From: Clostridia bacterium | Lineage (GTDB): Bacteria; Bacillota; DSM-12270; Thermacetogeniales; Thermacetogeniaceae | Direction: 5' to 3' | Assembly: GCA_902812435.1 (NCBI GenBank) | Contig: CADDZA010000002.1 | Span: forward strand, 1 to 57,266 | DNA: 57,266 bases | Shown: positions 9,487 to 18,031 of the stretch, one piece after another | Layout: every line of letters begins with the position of its first letter | Position numbering within the stretch: position 1 is the stretch's first letter | Translations under genes and position numbers: made by a program | The notes under the pieces: generated by a model | Told to the model about the DNA's origin: nothing | Databases searched by the model: none | What the model saw: only the letters and a program-made list of their open reading frames with translations

Positions 9487-9819
9487 CTAAATTTTTAGAT
9501 CAATATGTCGCCCTAAGTTTGCATTTTCGGTCTTTTCTATAGTTTCCTCGGGCGTTTCAGATGGCGCTTTTTTCTTTTCAAAGGATTTTTCCTGTTGGTA
9601 TTGGAACGACCGTTGATGTTTGCGTTCTTCCTCCTTAATCCTCGCTTCCTTGGTCTGAGAAGGATTTTGCACGGTTCTTTGAGCTATTTCCGCATCATGT
9701 GCAAGATGTGCGGCGAAACATTGCTGCTGAGTCTGTTCATTTGTCTGTTGGATGTGCTGAATCCTGCTAACATCCTGAGCTCTTGGAAGAAGCACCTGGA
9801 GATCAACCGCCTGAGTCAT
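9487..9819 (-). CDS. Small hydrophilic protein of unknown function in the motility operon
   Basis: 110 residues, no membrane segment, very rich in Q, E, K and R. The N-terminal part contains LLPRAQDVSRIQHIQQTNEQ and the rest is a predicted charged helix ending NLGRHIDLKI. I do not recognise a family. It has a G-rich ribosome site (GTGGGGGGG) and lies between the fapA-like gene and swrB, 18 bases from swrB. Co-transcription with the motility genes is likely. The small size and charged coiled-coil character suggest a binding or chaperone-like role, but that is inference. Confidence 0.7.
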   Translation of the reverse strand: MTQAVDLQVLLPRAQDVSRIQHIQQTNEQTQQQCFAAHLAHDAEIAQRTVQNPSQTKEARIKEEERKHQRSFQYQQEKSFEKKKAPSETPEETIEKTENANLGRHIDLKI

Positions 9820-9846
9820 GGTACCCCCCCACGTGGTATGTGCTTC

Positions 9847-11473
9847 CTAGGAACAAGGCATAGCCTTAATTTCTCCCTCCTGTATGGCAAATACCACACA
9901 TTTCATTTCATCACGCACACAATAAGTTAGATTACCTATTCTAATAATAACACCAGGATGGATAGTGTTGTTAACTTTTACTTTTCCTTTTCCGATCAAA
10001 CTAAGGCTTTTAAATAGGTTCTCTTCTGCTTGCAGAACCTCTTCAAATATTAATTATATTAATTTAAGTTCCCCTCGAGTATGCTCCAACTGGCTTAAAA
10101 GTGCTTTCTTCTCCGGCGGCAAAGTCTTTCCTTCTTCCACAAATTCTTTCAGCAAGTGCAGTGTTTTCTCTACTTTATCCAGTTTTTTTTCAATTTCCTT
10201 TCGTTTCTCAACAATCTTGTTATAAGCCACCCTTTGTTCTGGATGTACTCCCACTTCCAGTTCCGTAGCCGTCGCCATGTTTGAACCAATTGTTTTCGCT
10301 TCAATCTCTTGGTTGGCCCTGCAAATTCCGCCAACGAGGAATCCCTTTCTGCCGTCAACAATGATCTTGCCTCCGGCACTTACATTGCTGTGCATGATTG
10401 ACTCTCTTACTATGACATTTTCCCCTGCCTGCACCTTTGCATTTTCAAAGAACTTTGCAAACACGGAGCCCTTAGCGACTACACTCCCCTTTCCTAGACC
10501 GCGAATCCCCTCCTTTGCTATAACGTTGCCCCCGGCGATAATGGAACCCCCTTCGATGGTTTCTCCTACTTCCACATTCTCCATCGGCTTTCACCGTAAA
10601 ACCGGATTTAATGCTCCCAACGATTCGAACACTGCCAACGTATTCGATATTGCCGGTCGAGAAATCCACATCACCGGGTATTATATATGTTGTATAAACA
10701 TTAATCCTGCCATCCTGTATCACTACATGACCGTTTGTTGTTGCCTTGAGGCTCATGCCGTCAGCGGCCAGTTGGGTATTTTTACCCGCTCTAATCAGCA
10801 AGTCTCTCCCGGCGCGTGGCAAGAGCTTTTTCCCTTTGACCGTATAACCTGTTTCTCCCTGGGTTGCCGGGGTTTTTGTAGCCAGAACCTGGCCTTCCTT
10901 TATATTATGAACTAGGTTTAAATTATAGTAGTCAACCCTGCCGTTTTCCAACTCAGCAGGTTTAAGAGGCATTCTTTCAAGGGGAAAGCAATAATTTATC
11001 TCCGCATCTTTCCCATCTACGGCCGGTTTTCCGCGAGCGACAACAACTCTAACATTTGGATTGGCTTCTTGGATAGCCTCGTCCAATTTAGTATGGTCGA
11101 TTCCGAAAACAACTCCTTCTTTCTCCAGGGCTTTTAGAGCTACTTCTCTAGTAACCGGGTTTCCGTTAATGGGTGGTAAAACGGTGAGATAGGCTTCCAT
11201 TTCATCCTGGCTGATACCAACAATAACTTGTCCATCTCTTTTTGAAACTTCCTGGGGTGGCGCGATGAGCCGCCGGGTTGATCTTTCCTGCAACGCTTGG
11301 TTTACAGAATTCCAATCTACACCCGTTACAGAAAGGGTGTTAAGCTCATGTTCCAGATCCGAAAACTTCAACGTACTCGAGGGGTACACGGTTAAATATA
11401 CACCCTCCGGGGTAAATTCCAAGTTACGGAATAGATTTGTGTTTTTATACTCCCGTTCATTGAAGCCGGACAT
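9847..11473 (-). pseudogene. DUF342/FapA-family gene broken by a frameshift and an in-frame stop
   Basis: FapA-type polymer-forming proteins carry an N-terminal domain, a right-handed beta-helix and a C-terminal coiled coil, and are common next to sigD in Clostridia. Three pieces together give a full family member of about 540 codons. From the ATG at 11473 (after AGGGG) to about 10585 the frame encodes the N-terminal and helix regions up to GFTVKADG. It resumes one base out of frame as NVEVGETIEGGSII and runs to a TAA at 10054-10056. The same frame continues after the TAA with FEEVLQAEENLF to a TAG at 9847. Removing one base near 10580 restores the consensus. The TAA lies in a 9-base near-tandem duplication (10048-10065). 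Confidence 0.8.
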
Positions 11474-11565
11474 TTCCGTTCCCCTTGTGTACCCATTGTT
11501 CTGTAAATATAACTTCTCCTTTTCCGAGCCTTTTCCTGCTCTTGTTCCCTCGAAGAGGAACCACA

Positions 11566-12399
11566 TCATACAAACAGGCTCTTTTTTTTCCTGCTTAGGC
11601 GCCCTCTTAACCGTAAAATTGCTTTTGTGTGCAACTGTGAAACACGTGATTCTGAAAGCCCCACTACCTGACCAATTTCCTTCAGAGTTAAGCCTTCATA
11701 ATAGTACAAAGCAATTACCAGCTTTTCTTTTTCTGGAAGTTTCTCAATAGCATCAGCAAGGGTTTGTTTAATTTCTTCAAATTCAAGGTGTGCCAGGGGA
11801 TCATCTGCGTTGGGGTCTGGTATCAGTTCTTCCGGAGACAATCCTTCACTATCCAAATCAGGTGAACGCCAGCATTCCTCAAGAGACACCAGTGTTAGGG
11901 GGGTAACTTCATGTAAAAGCTGGTTCAAGCTTTTTAAATCGAGACCAAGGTATTCCGCCAGTTCTGGCTCTTCGGGGGGGCGTCCCAGTTTCTGTTCCAG
12001 ATCGGCAAAGGCGTTTTCCAGTTTTCTAGCCTTGGCGCGCACCGATTGTGGTATCCAGTTGAGTGAGCGTAGCCAGTCAAGGATTGCACCTTTTACCCGA
12101 GCCAGTGCGAATGTTTCAAACTTGATACCTTTATCAGGATCAAAGCGATCAACCGCATTGATCAAACCATATACCCCCGCGCTGATCAGATCGTCAATCT
12201 CTAAATACCCTTTAAGTCCGATTGCCATCCTTCCCACCAGATATTTTACAAGAGAAATATAATGCAGAATCAACTGTTCACGGGCTTCCAGATCTCTTTT
12301 GTTTTTATATTTATACCAAAGTAATGTTATTTCCTGTTCCCGAGTATTTAACTCCCTCAATGAGTTAACCTCCGGCAAAATTGATTTCTTGTGCATCAT
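11566..12399 (-). CDS. sigD: RNA polymerase sigma factor SigD (FliA/WhiG family)
   Basis: This is the flagellar and motility sigma factor that directs RNA polymerase to late flagellar, chemoreceptor and autolysin genes. The protein is 277 residues. Region 2 has the pattern YLEIDDLISAGVYGLINAVD followed by RFDPDKGIKFETFA; region 3 is around SVRAKARKLENAF; region 4 carries the helix-turn-helix GLTLKEIGQVVGLSESRVSQ. It is the last of the recognised chemotaxis-motility regulators before the fapA remnant, the same position as B. subtilis sigD after cheD. The ribosome site before the double ATG is weak, so expression may depend on coupling to upstream translation or on transcript level. The anti-sigma factor FlgM is not in the window. 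Confidence 0.96.
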   Translation of the reverse strand: MMHKKSILPEVNSLRELNTREQEITLLWYKYKNKRDLEAREQLILHYISLVKYLVGRMAIGLKGYLEIDDLISAGVYGLINAVDRFDPDKGIKFETFALARVKGAILDWLRSLNWIPQSVRAKARKLENAFADLEQKLGRPPEEPELAEYLGLDLKSLNQLLHEVTPLTLVSLEECWRSPDLDSEGLSPEELIPDPNADDPLAHLEFEEIKQTLADAIEKLPEKEKLVIALYYYEGLTLKEIGQVVGLSESRVSQLHTKAILRLRGRLSRKKKSLFV

Positions 12400-12435
12400 G
12401 GAATAACATACGGCGGACTCGTTAACCTGAAAAAA

Positions 12436-12921
12436 TCATATAAACTTTTCCCCATGCTCGATGGTTCGAATATATAACTTCCCGGTCGTTGTACACAGTT
12501 CAATGGTGCGTCCGTAATTGCCTCCAGTATCCTGAGCGGTCAAAGGAATTCTTTCCTCGGCTAATGCTTTCTTTGTTGCATCGACATTGCGTTCTCCAAT
12601 CCGCATGAAGTCTGATGCGCCGGGGAAAACAAACATTTGGGCACCCCCGGCAATTTTTGCTATAATTCTTTCTTTCACTGCACCAAGTTTCAGCATCTCA
12701 GTAACCAGAAAAGGGACGGCGGTATTGGCAAACTTTGCTTTATTGGTGGTATTTCTGGCTTGGTTTGAATCGGGTAGCATGATGTGCGCCAGTCCCCCAA
12801 TTCTTGCACGAGGATCATAAAGGCAGATTCCGACGCATGAACCAAGTCCTGCACTAGAAAGGTTTACGGGGGCTTTAGCTACCTTAAGTTCAGCAATTCC
12901 GACTTTTAATACTTCCCCCAC
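12436..12921 (-). CDS. cheD: Chemoreceptor glutamine deamidase CheD
   Basis: CheD deamidates glutamines on chemoreceptors and, in Gram-positive bacteria, binds CheC and boosts its CheY-P phosphatase activity. 161 residues starting at a GTG that overlaps the cheC stop by one base. The catalytic cysteine is in GLGSCVGICLYD (C29) and the histidine in AHIMLP (H46), with T/S in the following PFLVTEML region. cheC is immediately upstream, so the CheC-CheD pair is translationally coupled. Confidence 0.97.
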   Translation of the reverse strand: MGEVLKVGIAELKVAKAPVNLSSAGLGSCVGICLYDPRARIGGLAHIMLPDSNQARNTTNKAKFANTAVPFLVTEMLKLGAVKERIIAKIAGGAQMFVFPGASDFMRIGERNVDATKKALAEERIPLTAQDTGGNYGRTIELCTTTGKLYIRTIEHGEKFI

Positions 12922-13547
12922 TAACTGTTCACCCCAAGCGTGTTCAAAATCGTTTCAAGGGATTCAGCCTCAGGCAGAAAAAAAAGATATCCCCCGACAT
13001 GCTTGTTTGCTTGGAAACGGAGATCTGTTTTAATGTACAGAACGTGATCACCCATTATTCCAAGATCATGGAGAACAGCGCCCAGTATGGCCCCGGCCAT
13101 ATCGGCACAGAAACCAGGTACGTATGGTATGTATTTCAGCGAAGTCATGGTGGCCAGGGCATTTAAAAAGGAACCCGCCAAAATATTTCCCAATTCCATC
13201 AGGGCGGAACATTCGAGCTGATCAAAAGCTTGTCGGGATAGGATGGAATGCTCCTTTAAAAGGATATAAAGCAATTGTTTGGCATCTTCAACCGGAAACA
13301 ATAACAATATTTCACCAGGCGCCGAACCTGATATTTTTATATAAATGCCGGCAACGAAGCTTTCCGGCCCCCCTACGATTTCAGGGACTTCAGAGAAATG
13401 GCGAACATCAATATGGGGAACTCCCATATCTACCCTCTCACCAATGAGCTCGGAAAGAGCAGTTGCAGCATTTCCCGCTCCAATATTGCCTATCTCTCGC
13501 AGAGCATCGAGTTGAAAGTTGGTCAGTGATTGAAAATCTTTTACCAT
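12921..13547 (-). CDS. cheC: CheY-P phosphatase CheC
   Basis: CheC removes phosphate from CheY-P and takes part in adaptation with CheD. About 208 residues from the ATG at 13547, which follows AAAGGGG; a longer frame to 13583 has no better start. Both active-site motifs of the family are present: LREIGNIGAGNAATALS near the N-terminus and MELGNILAGSFLNAL in the second half, each with the E-x2-N pair. Both sites look intact, as in two-site CheC proteins. It belongs to the cheB-cheA-cheW-cheC-cheD block. Confidence 0.96.
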   Translation of the reverse strand: MVKDFQSLTNFQLDALREIGNIGAGNAATALSELIGERVDMGVPHIDVRHFSEVPEIVGGPESFVAGIYIKISGSAPGEILLLFPVEDAKQLLYILLKEHSILSRQAFDQLECSALMELGNILAGSFLNALATMTSLKYIPYVPGFCADMAGAILGAVLHDLGIMGDHVLYIKTDLRFQANKHVGGYLFFLPEAESLETILNTLGVNS

Positions 13548-13745
13548 CGTTGTATCCCCTTTAATAACGTAAATATTCATCATTGGTATAGTTAAGGGAT
13601 GCTATCTGGTAAAGAGAAGCCTTACTCTCATTGCATACTGCACAGTATAACTTCATACTTTCCGAGGGAAAAAGCATTTAGGACGCCATAAAGATCGCTA
13701 AAGAAGCAACACTGTTCATTTAACAAGCGTATTTTTTTAGAAGCC
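13548..13745 (-). promoter_or_regulatory. Longest gap within the che block, possible weak internal promoter
   Basis: About 200 bases between cheW and cheC without an open frame of note. On the minus strand there is one TATACT at about 13633-13638 that could be a -10 box, but the -35 region 18 bases upstream is poor (TTTTTC). No terminator is evident. An internal promoter for cheC-cheD-sigD is possible but weakly supported. Confidence 0.25.
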
Positions 13746-14222
13746 TTATGAAACTGCTTCAGCTTCATTGAGGTAAAGCAGTGATTCCAGATCCAGCAGC
13801 AGGATCAGGCGTTCATGGAGTTTACCTATTCCCTTTATAAAGGCCGCATCGTTTACACTGCCTGCAGATGCGGGTGGTTCCAGTGCGCTGCGGGATAAAT
13901 AAAGCACTTCCAACACTTGATCAACGATAAGTCCAACGGAAATTCCCTGTACTTCAGTAATAATGATCCGGGTTTGATCAGTATCTTTACGCTGCTCCAA
14001 TCCTAACCGATAGTGCAGGTTTACAACCGGAATTACATTTCCACGGAGGTTGATTACTCCTTCAATAAAAGCAGCGGCTCGCGGTACTCGCGTAATCGGC
14101 AGGAGCCTGATAATCTCTTGAACCTGGCTTACTTCAAGCCCGTACTCTTCGGTGCCTACCGAGAAAACTACTAACTGCACCTCGTCTTTTGATTTTGTTT
14201 TTTCTTCTGACATTTCCCACAC
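13746..14222 (-). CDS. cheW: Chemotaxis coupling protein CheW
   Basis: CheW links chemoreceptors to the CheA kinase at the inner membrane array. 158 residues made of one CheW domain of two five-stranded barrels. Recognisable blocks are VFSVGTEEYGLEVSQVQEII, ITRVPRAAAFIEGVINLRGN and VIPVVNLHYRLGL. The start is a GTG after GAGGG, or an ATG three codons later. It lies nine bases after cheA and begins the CheC-side gap. Confidence 0.97.
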   Translation of the reverse strand: MWEMSEEKTKSKDEVQLVVFSVGTEEYGLEVSQVQEIIRLLPITRVPRAAAFIEGVINLRGNVIPVVNLHYRLGLEQRKDTDQTRIIITEVQGISVGLIVDQVLEVLYLSRSALEPPASAGSVNDAAFIKGIGKLHERLILLLDLESLLYLNEAEAVS

Positions 14223-14231
14223 CGTCCCTCA

Positions 14232-16253
14232 TTAAACTAAACTGTTAACATCAAGGATAAGGGAAACCTGCCCGTTTCCCAAAATGGTGGCTCCGGCAAT
14301 GCCGCGGATTCCGGTCAACAACTGCCCAAGCGACTTGATAACAATTTCTTGCTGGCCTACCAACAGGTCAACCACAAGCCCGACGCGACGCTCTCCCTTT
14401 CTTACAACCACAACGAACAGTTCTCCATTACCTTTATTATCAGAAGGAATGTCGAGCAGCCGGTCAAGCCTCAGAAGTGGTAAGACTGTTCCCCGTAAGA
14501 CCATAACTTCCTGATTCTTTACGGTCTTGATCTGCTCGGGAAGAATGAAAGTTGTCTCATCAATGGAACTCAAGGGAATTGCGTACTGCTCGCCACCGAC
14601 GCCGACCAGCAGTGCCTCGATAATTGCCAAAGTCAAAGGAAGACTGATGATCACCTTCGTACCTGCGTTCCGCTTTGTTTCAATTGCAATGTTTCCATTC
14701 AACGACTCGATTTTAGATCTTACAACATCCATACCGACGCCGCGGCCGGATACGTCGGTAACCGCCTCCGCGGTGCTGAAACCGGGCTGAAAGATAACCT
14801 TTAGAATCTCGCTTTCATCGGTATACTCCCCTTCTTTTCCAGTTAGCAATCCTTTTTCAATTGCTTTCCTGCGGATCTTCTCAATATCAATACCCCGTCC
14901 ATCATCTTCAACCACAATAATCACATTATTGCCATCATGACGGGCGGCAAGCCGCAGTAAGGCCGTTTTCTCTTTGCCTGCCTTAATCCTCTCTTCCGGC
15001 TGTTCAATGCCGTGATCAAGGGCGTTTCTGATCAAATGAATCAGGGGATCGCCGATCTCGTCAATCACGGTCCTGTCAAGCTCCGTCTCCTGCCCTTCCA
15101 TGACAAACCGGACATCTTTATTCAATTCCCGGGCAAGGTCCCGCACCATGCGGGGGAACCTGTTAAAGACCTGCTTGATAGGGACCATCCTTACTTTCAT
15201 CACCAGGTTCTGAAGATCGGTGGTCAACCGGCCCATTTGTTCGATCGCCTCGAGGAGATCCGTGATGCGGTGGTTCAATCCGATCTGCTCAAGCCGGGTT
15301 TTATTGATCACCAGTTCACCTACAAGGTTCATCAAATTATCAAGGCGTCCGATATCCACCCGAACAGTTCTGATCGCCGCTCCCCCGGCTGAGTCGTGCT
15401 GGGCAGCCCCCTGACTTGCAGGCTTTTCCGGCATTTCGGTTTTTTCCGGGTGTGCTGCTTCTATCCGGTTGCTGTCATCTCCTCCAAGCCGGTCGGCATC
15501 AATCGGCTGTAAGGACAGCACGGAAACCTCGGCGATTTTCTCCAGGCTCTGGTATATTTTTGCGGCGGGTTCCTGGGTAAGAAACACGATTTCGAAACTG
15601 TCGTCAAACTTTTCCTCTTCCAAATCCTGAGCAGGCGGCTGGCATTTTATGATCTGGCCGTAATCCTCAAGGGCTCGAAACACCATAAAAGCCCGCACCG
15701 ATTTCATAACCGTTCCCGGAGCCAGTCCTATCTTAATGTAATAAGAGGAATACCGGCTTTTTGCAGCAGCATGCATTACTGATATTTCATATTCGTTAAA
15801 CTCCATTGGCTGGTCCTGCCGTGCTTCCCCCTGTTGCTCTCCCTGCTGCGGGTAAGCCGGGGGTTGTTCACCTCTCATATTGTCGAGCTTTCGCAGGTCC
15901 TCAAGCAGTGGTTGGTAATTATAACTCTGTTCACCCTGTTCAGTTATGTTTTCTATCATCATGTCCAATGTATCCAGGCACCTAAAGAGGACATCCACGA
16001 CTTCCGGGGTAACCGACACCTTACCCTCCTTCAAAAGCATCAAAGCGCTTTCGATTTCGTGGGTTAACTCGGTAATTCCTTCAAAACCCATGGTCGCGGC
16101 CATCCCTTTTAATGTATGAGCAGAACGGAATATTTCATTTAAGACCCTCATATCGCCTGGTTCCTTTTCCAAAGCAAGGAGATTCTCATTAAGAGAATCA
16201 AGGTGCTCTTTGGCTTCCGCTAGGAACAGATCCATGTATTGAGACACATCCAT
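14232..16253 (-). CDS. cheA: Chemotaxis histidine kinase CheA
   Basis: CheA phosphorylates CheY and CheB in response to receptor signals. About 673 residues from the ATG at 16253, which follows AAGGAGG with eight bases spacing; the longer frame to 16298 overlaps cheB. Domains in order: P1 with the phosphorylated histidine in RSAHTLKGMAATMGF (H46), P2 CheY/CheB-binding (about 160-245), a Pro/Glu-rich linker, P3 dimerisation (about 300-360), the P4 kinase with the N box HLIRNALDHGIE, G1 box DDGRGID and G2 box GRGVGMDVV, and the CheW-like P5 at the C-terminus. All key kinase residues are present. Confidence 0.98.
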   Translation of the reverse strand: MDVSQYMDLFLAEAKEHLDSLNENLLALEKEPGDMRVLNEIFRSAHTLKGMAATMGFEGITELTHEIESALMLLKEGKVSVTPEVVDVLFRCLDTLDMMIENITEQGEQSYNYQPLLEDLRKLDNMRGEQPPAYPQQGEQQGEARQDQPMEFNEYEISVMHAAAKSRYSSYYIKIGLAPGTVMKSVRAFMVFRALEDYGQIIKCQPPAQDLEEEKFDDSFEIVFLTQEPAAKIYQSLEKIAEVSVLSLQPIDADRLGGDDSNRIEAAHPEKTEMPEKPASQGAAQHDSAGGAAIRTVRVDIGRLDNLMNLVGELVINKTRLEQIGLNHRITDLLEAIEQMGRLTTDLQNLVMKVRMVPIKQVFNRFPRMVRDLARELNKDVRFVMEGQETELDRTVIDEIGDPLIHLIRNALDHGIEQPEERIKAGKEKTALLRLAARHDGNNVIIVVEDDGRGIDIEKIRRKAIEKGLLTGKEGEYTDESEILKVIFQPGFSTAEAVTDVSGRGVGMDVVRSKIESLNGNIAIETKRNAGTKVIISLPLTLAIIEALLVGVGGEQYAIPLSSIDETTFILPEQIKTVKNQEVMVLRGTVLPLLRLDRLLDIPSDNKGNGELFVVVVRKGERRVGLVVDLLVGQQEIVIKSLGQLLTGIRGIAGATILGNGQVSLILDVNSLV

Positions 16254-16266
16254 GATCTCAACCTCC

Positions 16267-17364
16267 TTAATTCTTTTGGGGGTCCAACAGGCGGACAATC
16301 TCTTGCGCTATTAGAGGAAGCGGGACAATATGATCGGCTAAATTTGCTTCTATGACAGCTTTTGGCATCCCATATACAACAGCGGTCTTTTCATCTTCAG
16401 CGATTATTTTGGCTTGCTTTTCCTTTAAAGCACGAACACCTTCTCTCCCGTCATGACCCATTCCTGTCATAATAACCCCTATAAAATCACAGCAGTCAAT
16501 CCGTGCTGCTGATTTCATCATCACATCCACGGAAGGTCGGTGTCCGTTTACCGGTGCATCCTTGTTCAAACGCAGTAGCAGTTCCGTTTTTTTCGTGGAT
16601 GAACATTCCAGAACCAGGTGATAATCACCGGGAGCGATGTAAGCCGTTCCTGCAACGACCCGCTCATTATCTTCCGCTTCCTTTACATTGATCTCCGAGA
16701 TTTGATCAAGCCGCTCGGCAAGGGATCTGGTAAAGCCGGGTGGCATATGCTGTACAATAACAATTGCAGCCGGTATCTTTTTGGGCAGTTTTGATAGGAC
16801 AGTATGCAATGCCTGCGGCCCTCCGGTCGAGGTACCAATCAAGACCAACTTATTTGTCTCCTGTACTTTCTTGGTTGTAACAAAACTTTTTGTAAGGCTC
16901 TCAGATAGATCACAGTTTGCCACAGGCTCACGCTTGAGCGCCTTGCTTACCTTTACAGTTGCGGCGACCTTGACCTTGCTCACAAGTTCTTCCTTTACAC
17001 TTGCCAGATCGAGTGATATAGTACCGGAAGGCTTGGCGACAAAATCCACAGCACCCTTTTGCAGAGCTTTAATAGTAATCTCGGCTCCCGCCCGGGTCAG
17101 GCTACTCAGCATGATCACCGGTACAGGAGTTTCCTGCATAATCTTTTCCAAAGTGGTTAAGCCGTCCATAATCGGCATTTCAACATCAAGTGTCACAACA
17201 TCGGGATGCATCTCGGCTATTTTTTTTAGAGCATCAATCCCATTGCGAGCCGTCCCAATTACTTTGATTGACGGATCCGAATTCAACAGATCGGTGATCA
17301 CCCTTCTCATAAAAGCGGAATCGTCAACCACAAGCACATTGATCTGCTTATTAATGTCCCGCAA
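16267..17364 (-). CDS. cheB: Chemoreceptor methylesterase/glutamine amidase CheB
   Basis: CheB removes methyl groups from chemoreceptors when phosphorylated by CheA. 365 residues: a receiver domain with phosphoacceptor D60 in VVTLDVEMPIMDG, a linker of about 35 residues, and the esterase domain with catalytic S179 (IGTSTGGPQAL), H206 (VIVQHMPPGFT) and D305 (MTGMGHDGREG). The TTG at 17364 lies immediately after GAAGGGAG, a short spacing. cheR is not adjacent, which is usual in Firmicutes. The end overlaps the upstream part of the cheA frame. Confidence 0.97.
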   Translation of the reverse strand: MRDINKQINVLVVDDSAFMRRVITDLLNSDPSIKVIGTARNGIDALKKIAEMHPDVVTLDVEMPIMDGLTTLEKIMQETPVPVIMLSSLTRAGAEITIKALQKGAVDFVAKPSGTISLDLASVKEELVSKVKVAATVKVSKALKREPVANCDLSESLTKSFVTTKKVQETNKLVLIGTSTGGPQALHTVLSKLPKKIPAAIVIVQHMPPGFTRSLAERLDQISEINVKEAEDNERVVAGTAYIAPGDYHLVLECSSTKKTELLLRLNKDAPVNGHRPSVDVMMKSAARIDCCDFIGVIMTGMGHDGREGVRALKEKQAKIIAEDEKTAVVYGMPKAVIEANLADHIVPLPLIAQEIVRLLDPQKN

Positions 17365-17371
17365 CTCCCTT

Positions 17372-18031
17372 CTAAATCAGTCCTTTTCTTCTCATTTCCC
17401 TTTGTAACTCAAAGACATATTGAATAATCTTCTCCCGGTCTGCTTTATCGATCACCGAAAAATCCACCCCGATCAAATATCTTGGCCCGTATTCGCTTTT
17501 CTTCTTTTCCACCCGCGCCACTCTTCCCATAATTCGAATGGTGCCTCTACGGGGTAGATCCAATTCGATATCCAAAGAGTCATCCCTGGAAAGCTTGACA
17601 GGAGATATGATCAGCGCTCCTCCACCACTGATGTCGAGCGTTTCAGTAGAGTAAAGATCCGAACCGGCAGGCTGCTGCTGATCATCCAATACGAGAAAAC
17701 GGACAGGTATGCTGGCAGGTATTCGTATATAATTTCTCCTCTGTATTTTGGTAACTTTTTGAGGCTTTTGTACTGCAATAAGGGGGAGCTTCTGATAACT
17801 GGCGCCGATCACTTTTGTGGTAAAACTGTAGCCCGCCGTCCGGCCATAATAACTTACCGTGATGGTATCGCCGGCTCTTAAAGGTACAATCACGCCTCTC
17901 TTTAAAGGGGCTGCCAGAACTATGGTATCAGACAGGATCTCTTCAACCCTGCTGGAATATATGCCGGCGTAATATGGGTCCTGAATCCTGATTTCCACTC
18001 TATCATTTATTTTAAGCTCTTCTGCTGCCAA
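17372..18031 (-). CDS. PilZ-domain c-di-GMP receptor, YcgR/YpfA-type flagellar brake
   Basis: 219 residues with two domains: an N-terminal YcgR-like beta-barrel (about 5-95) and a C-terminal PilZ domain (about 98-215). The c-di-GMP binding signature is intact: RRNYIRIPASIPVRF provides the R-x3-R motif and LDISGGGALI the D-x-S-x-x-G motif. Proteins of this type bind the rotor or MotA and slow rotation at high c-di-GMP. It starts at a TTG overlapping the end of flhG by 25 bases, with AGGAGG upstream. In B. subtilis no such gene sits between flhG and cheB, so its inclusion here links second-messenger control directly to the operon. Confidence 0.88.
   Translation of the reverse strand: MAAEELKINDRVEIRIQDPYYAGIYSSRVEEILSDTIVLAAPLKRGVIVPLRAGDTITVSYYGRTAGYSFTTKVIGASYQKLPLIAVQKPQKVTKIQRRNYIRIPASIPVRFLVLDDQQQPAGSDLYSTETLDISGGGALIISPVKLSRDDSLDIELDLPRRGTIRIMGRVARVEKKKSEYGPRYLIGVDFSVIDKADREKIIQYVFELQREMRRKGLI

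Noticed and set aside
13548-13745. Riboswitch in the cheW-cheC gap
   Set aside because: No c-di-GMP riboswitch core or other known aptamer sequence was recognised, and no stable terminator-antiterminator pair is visible.
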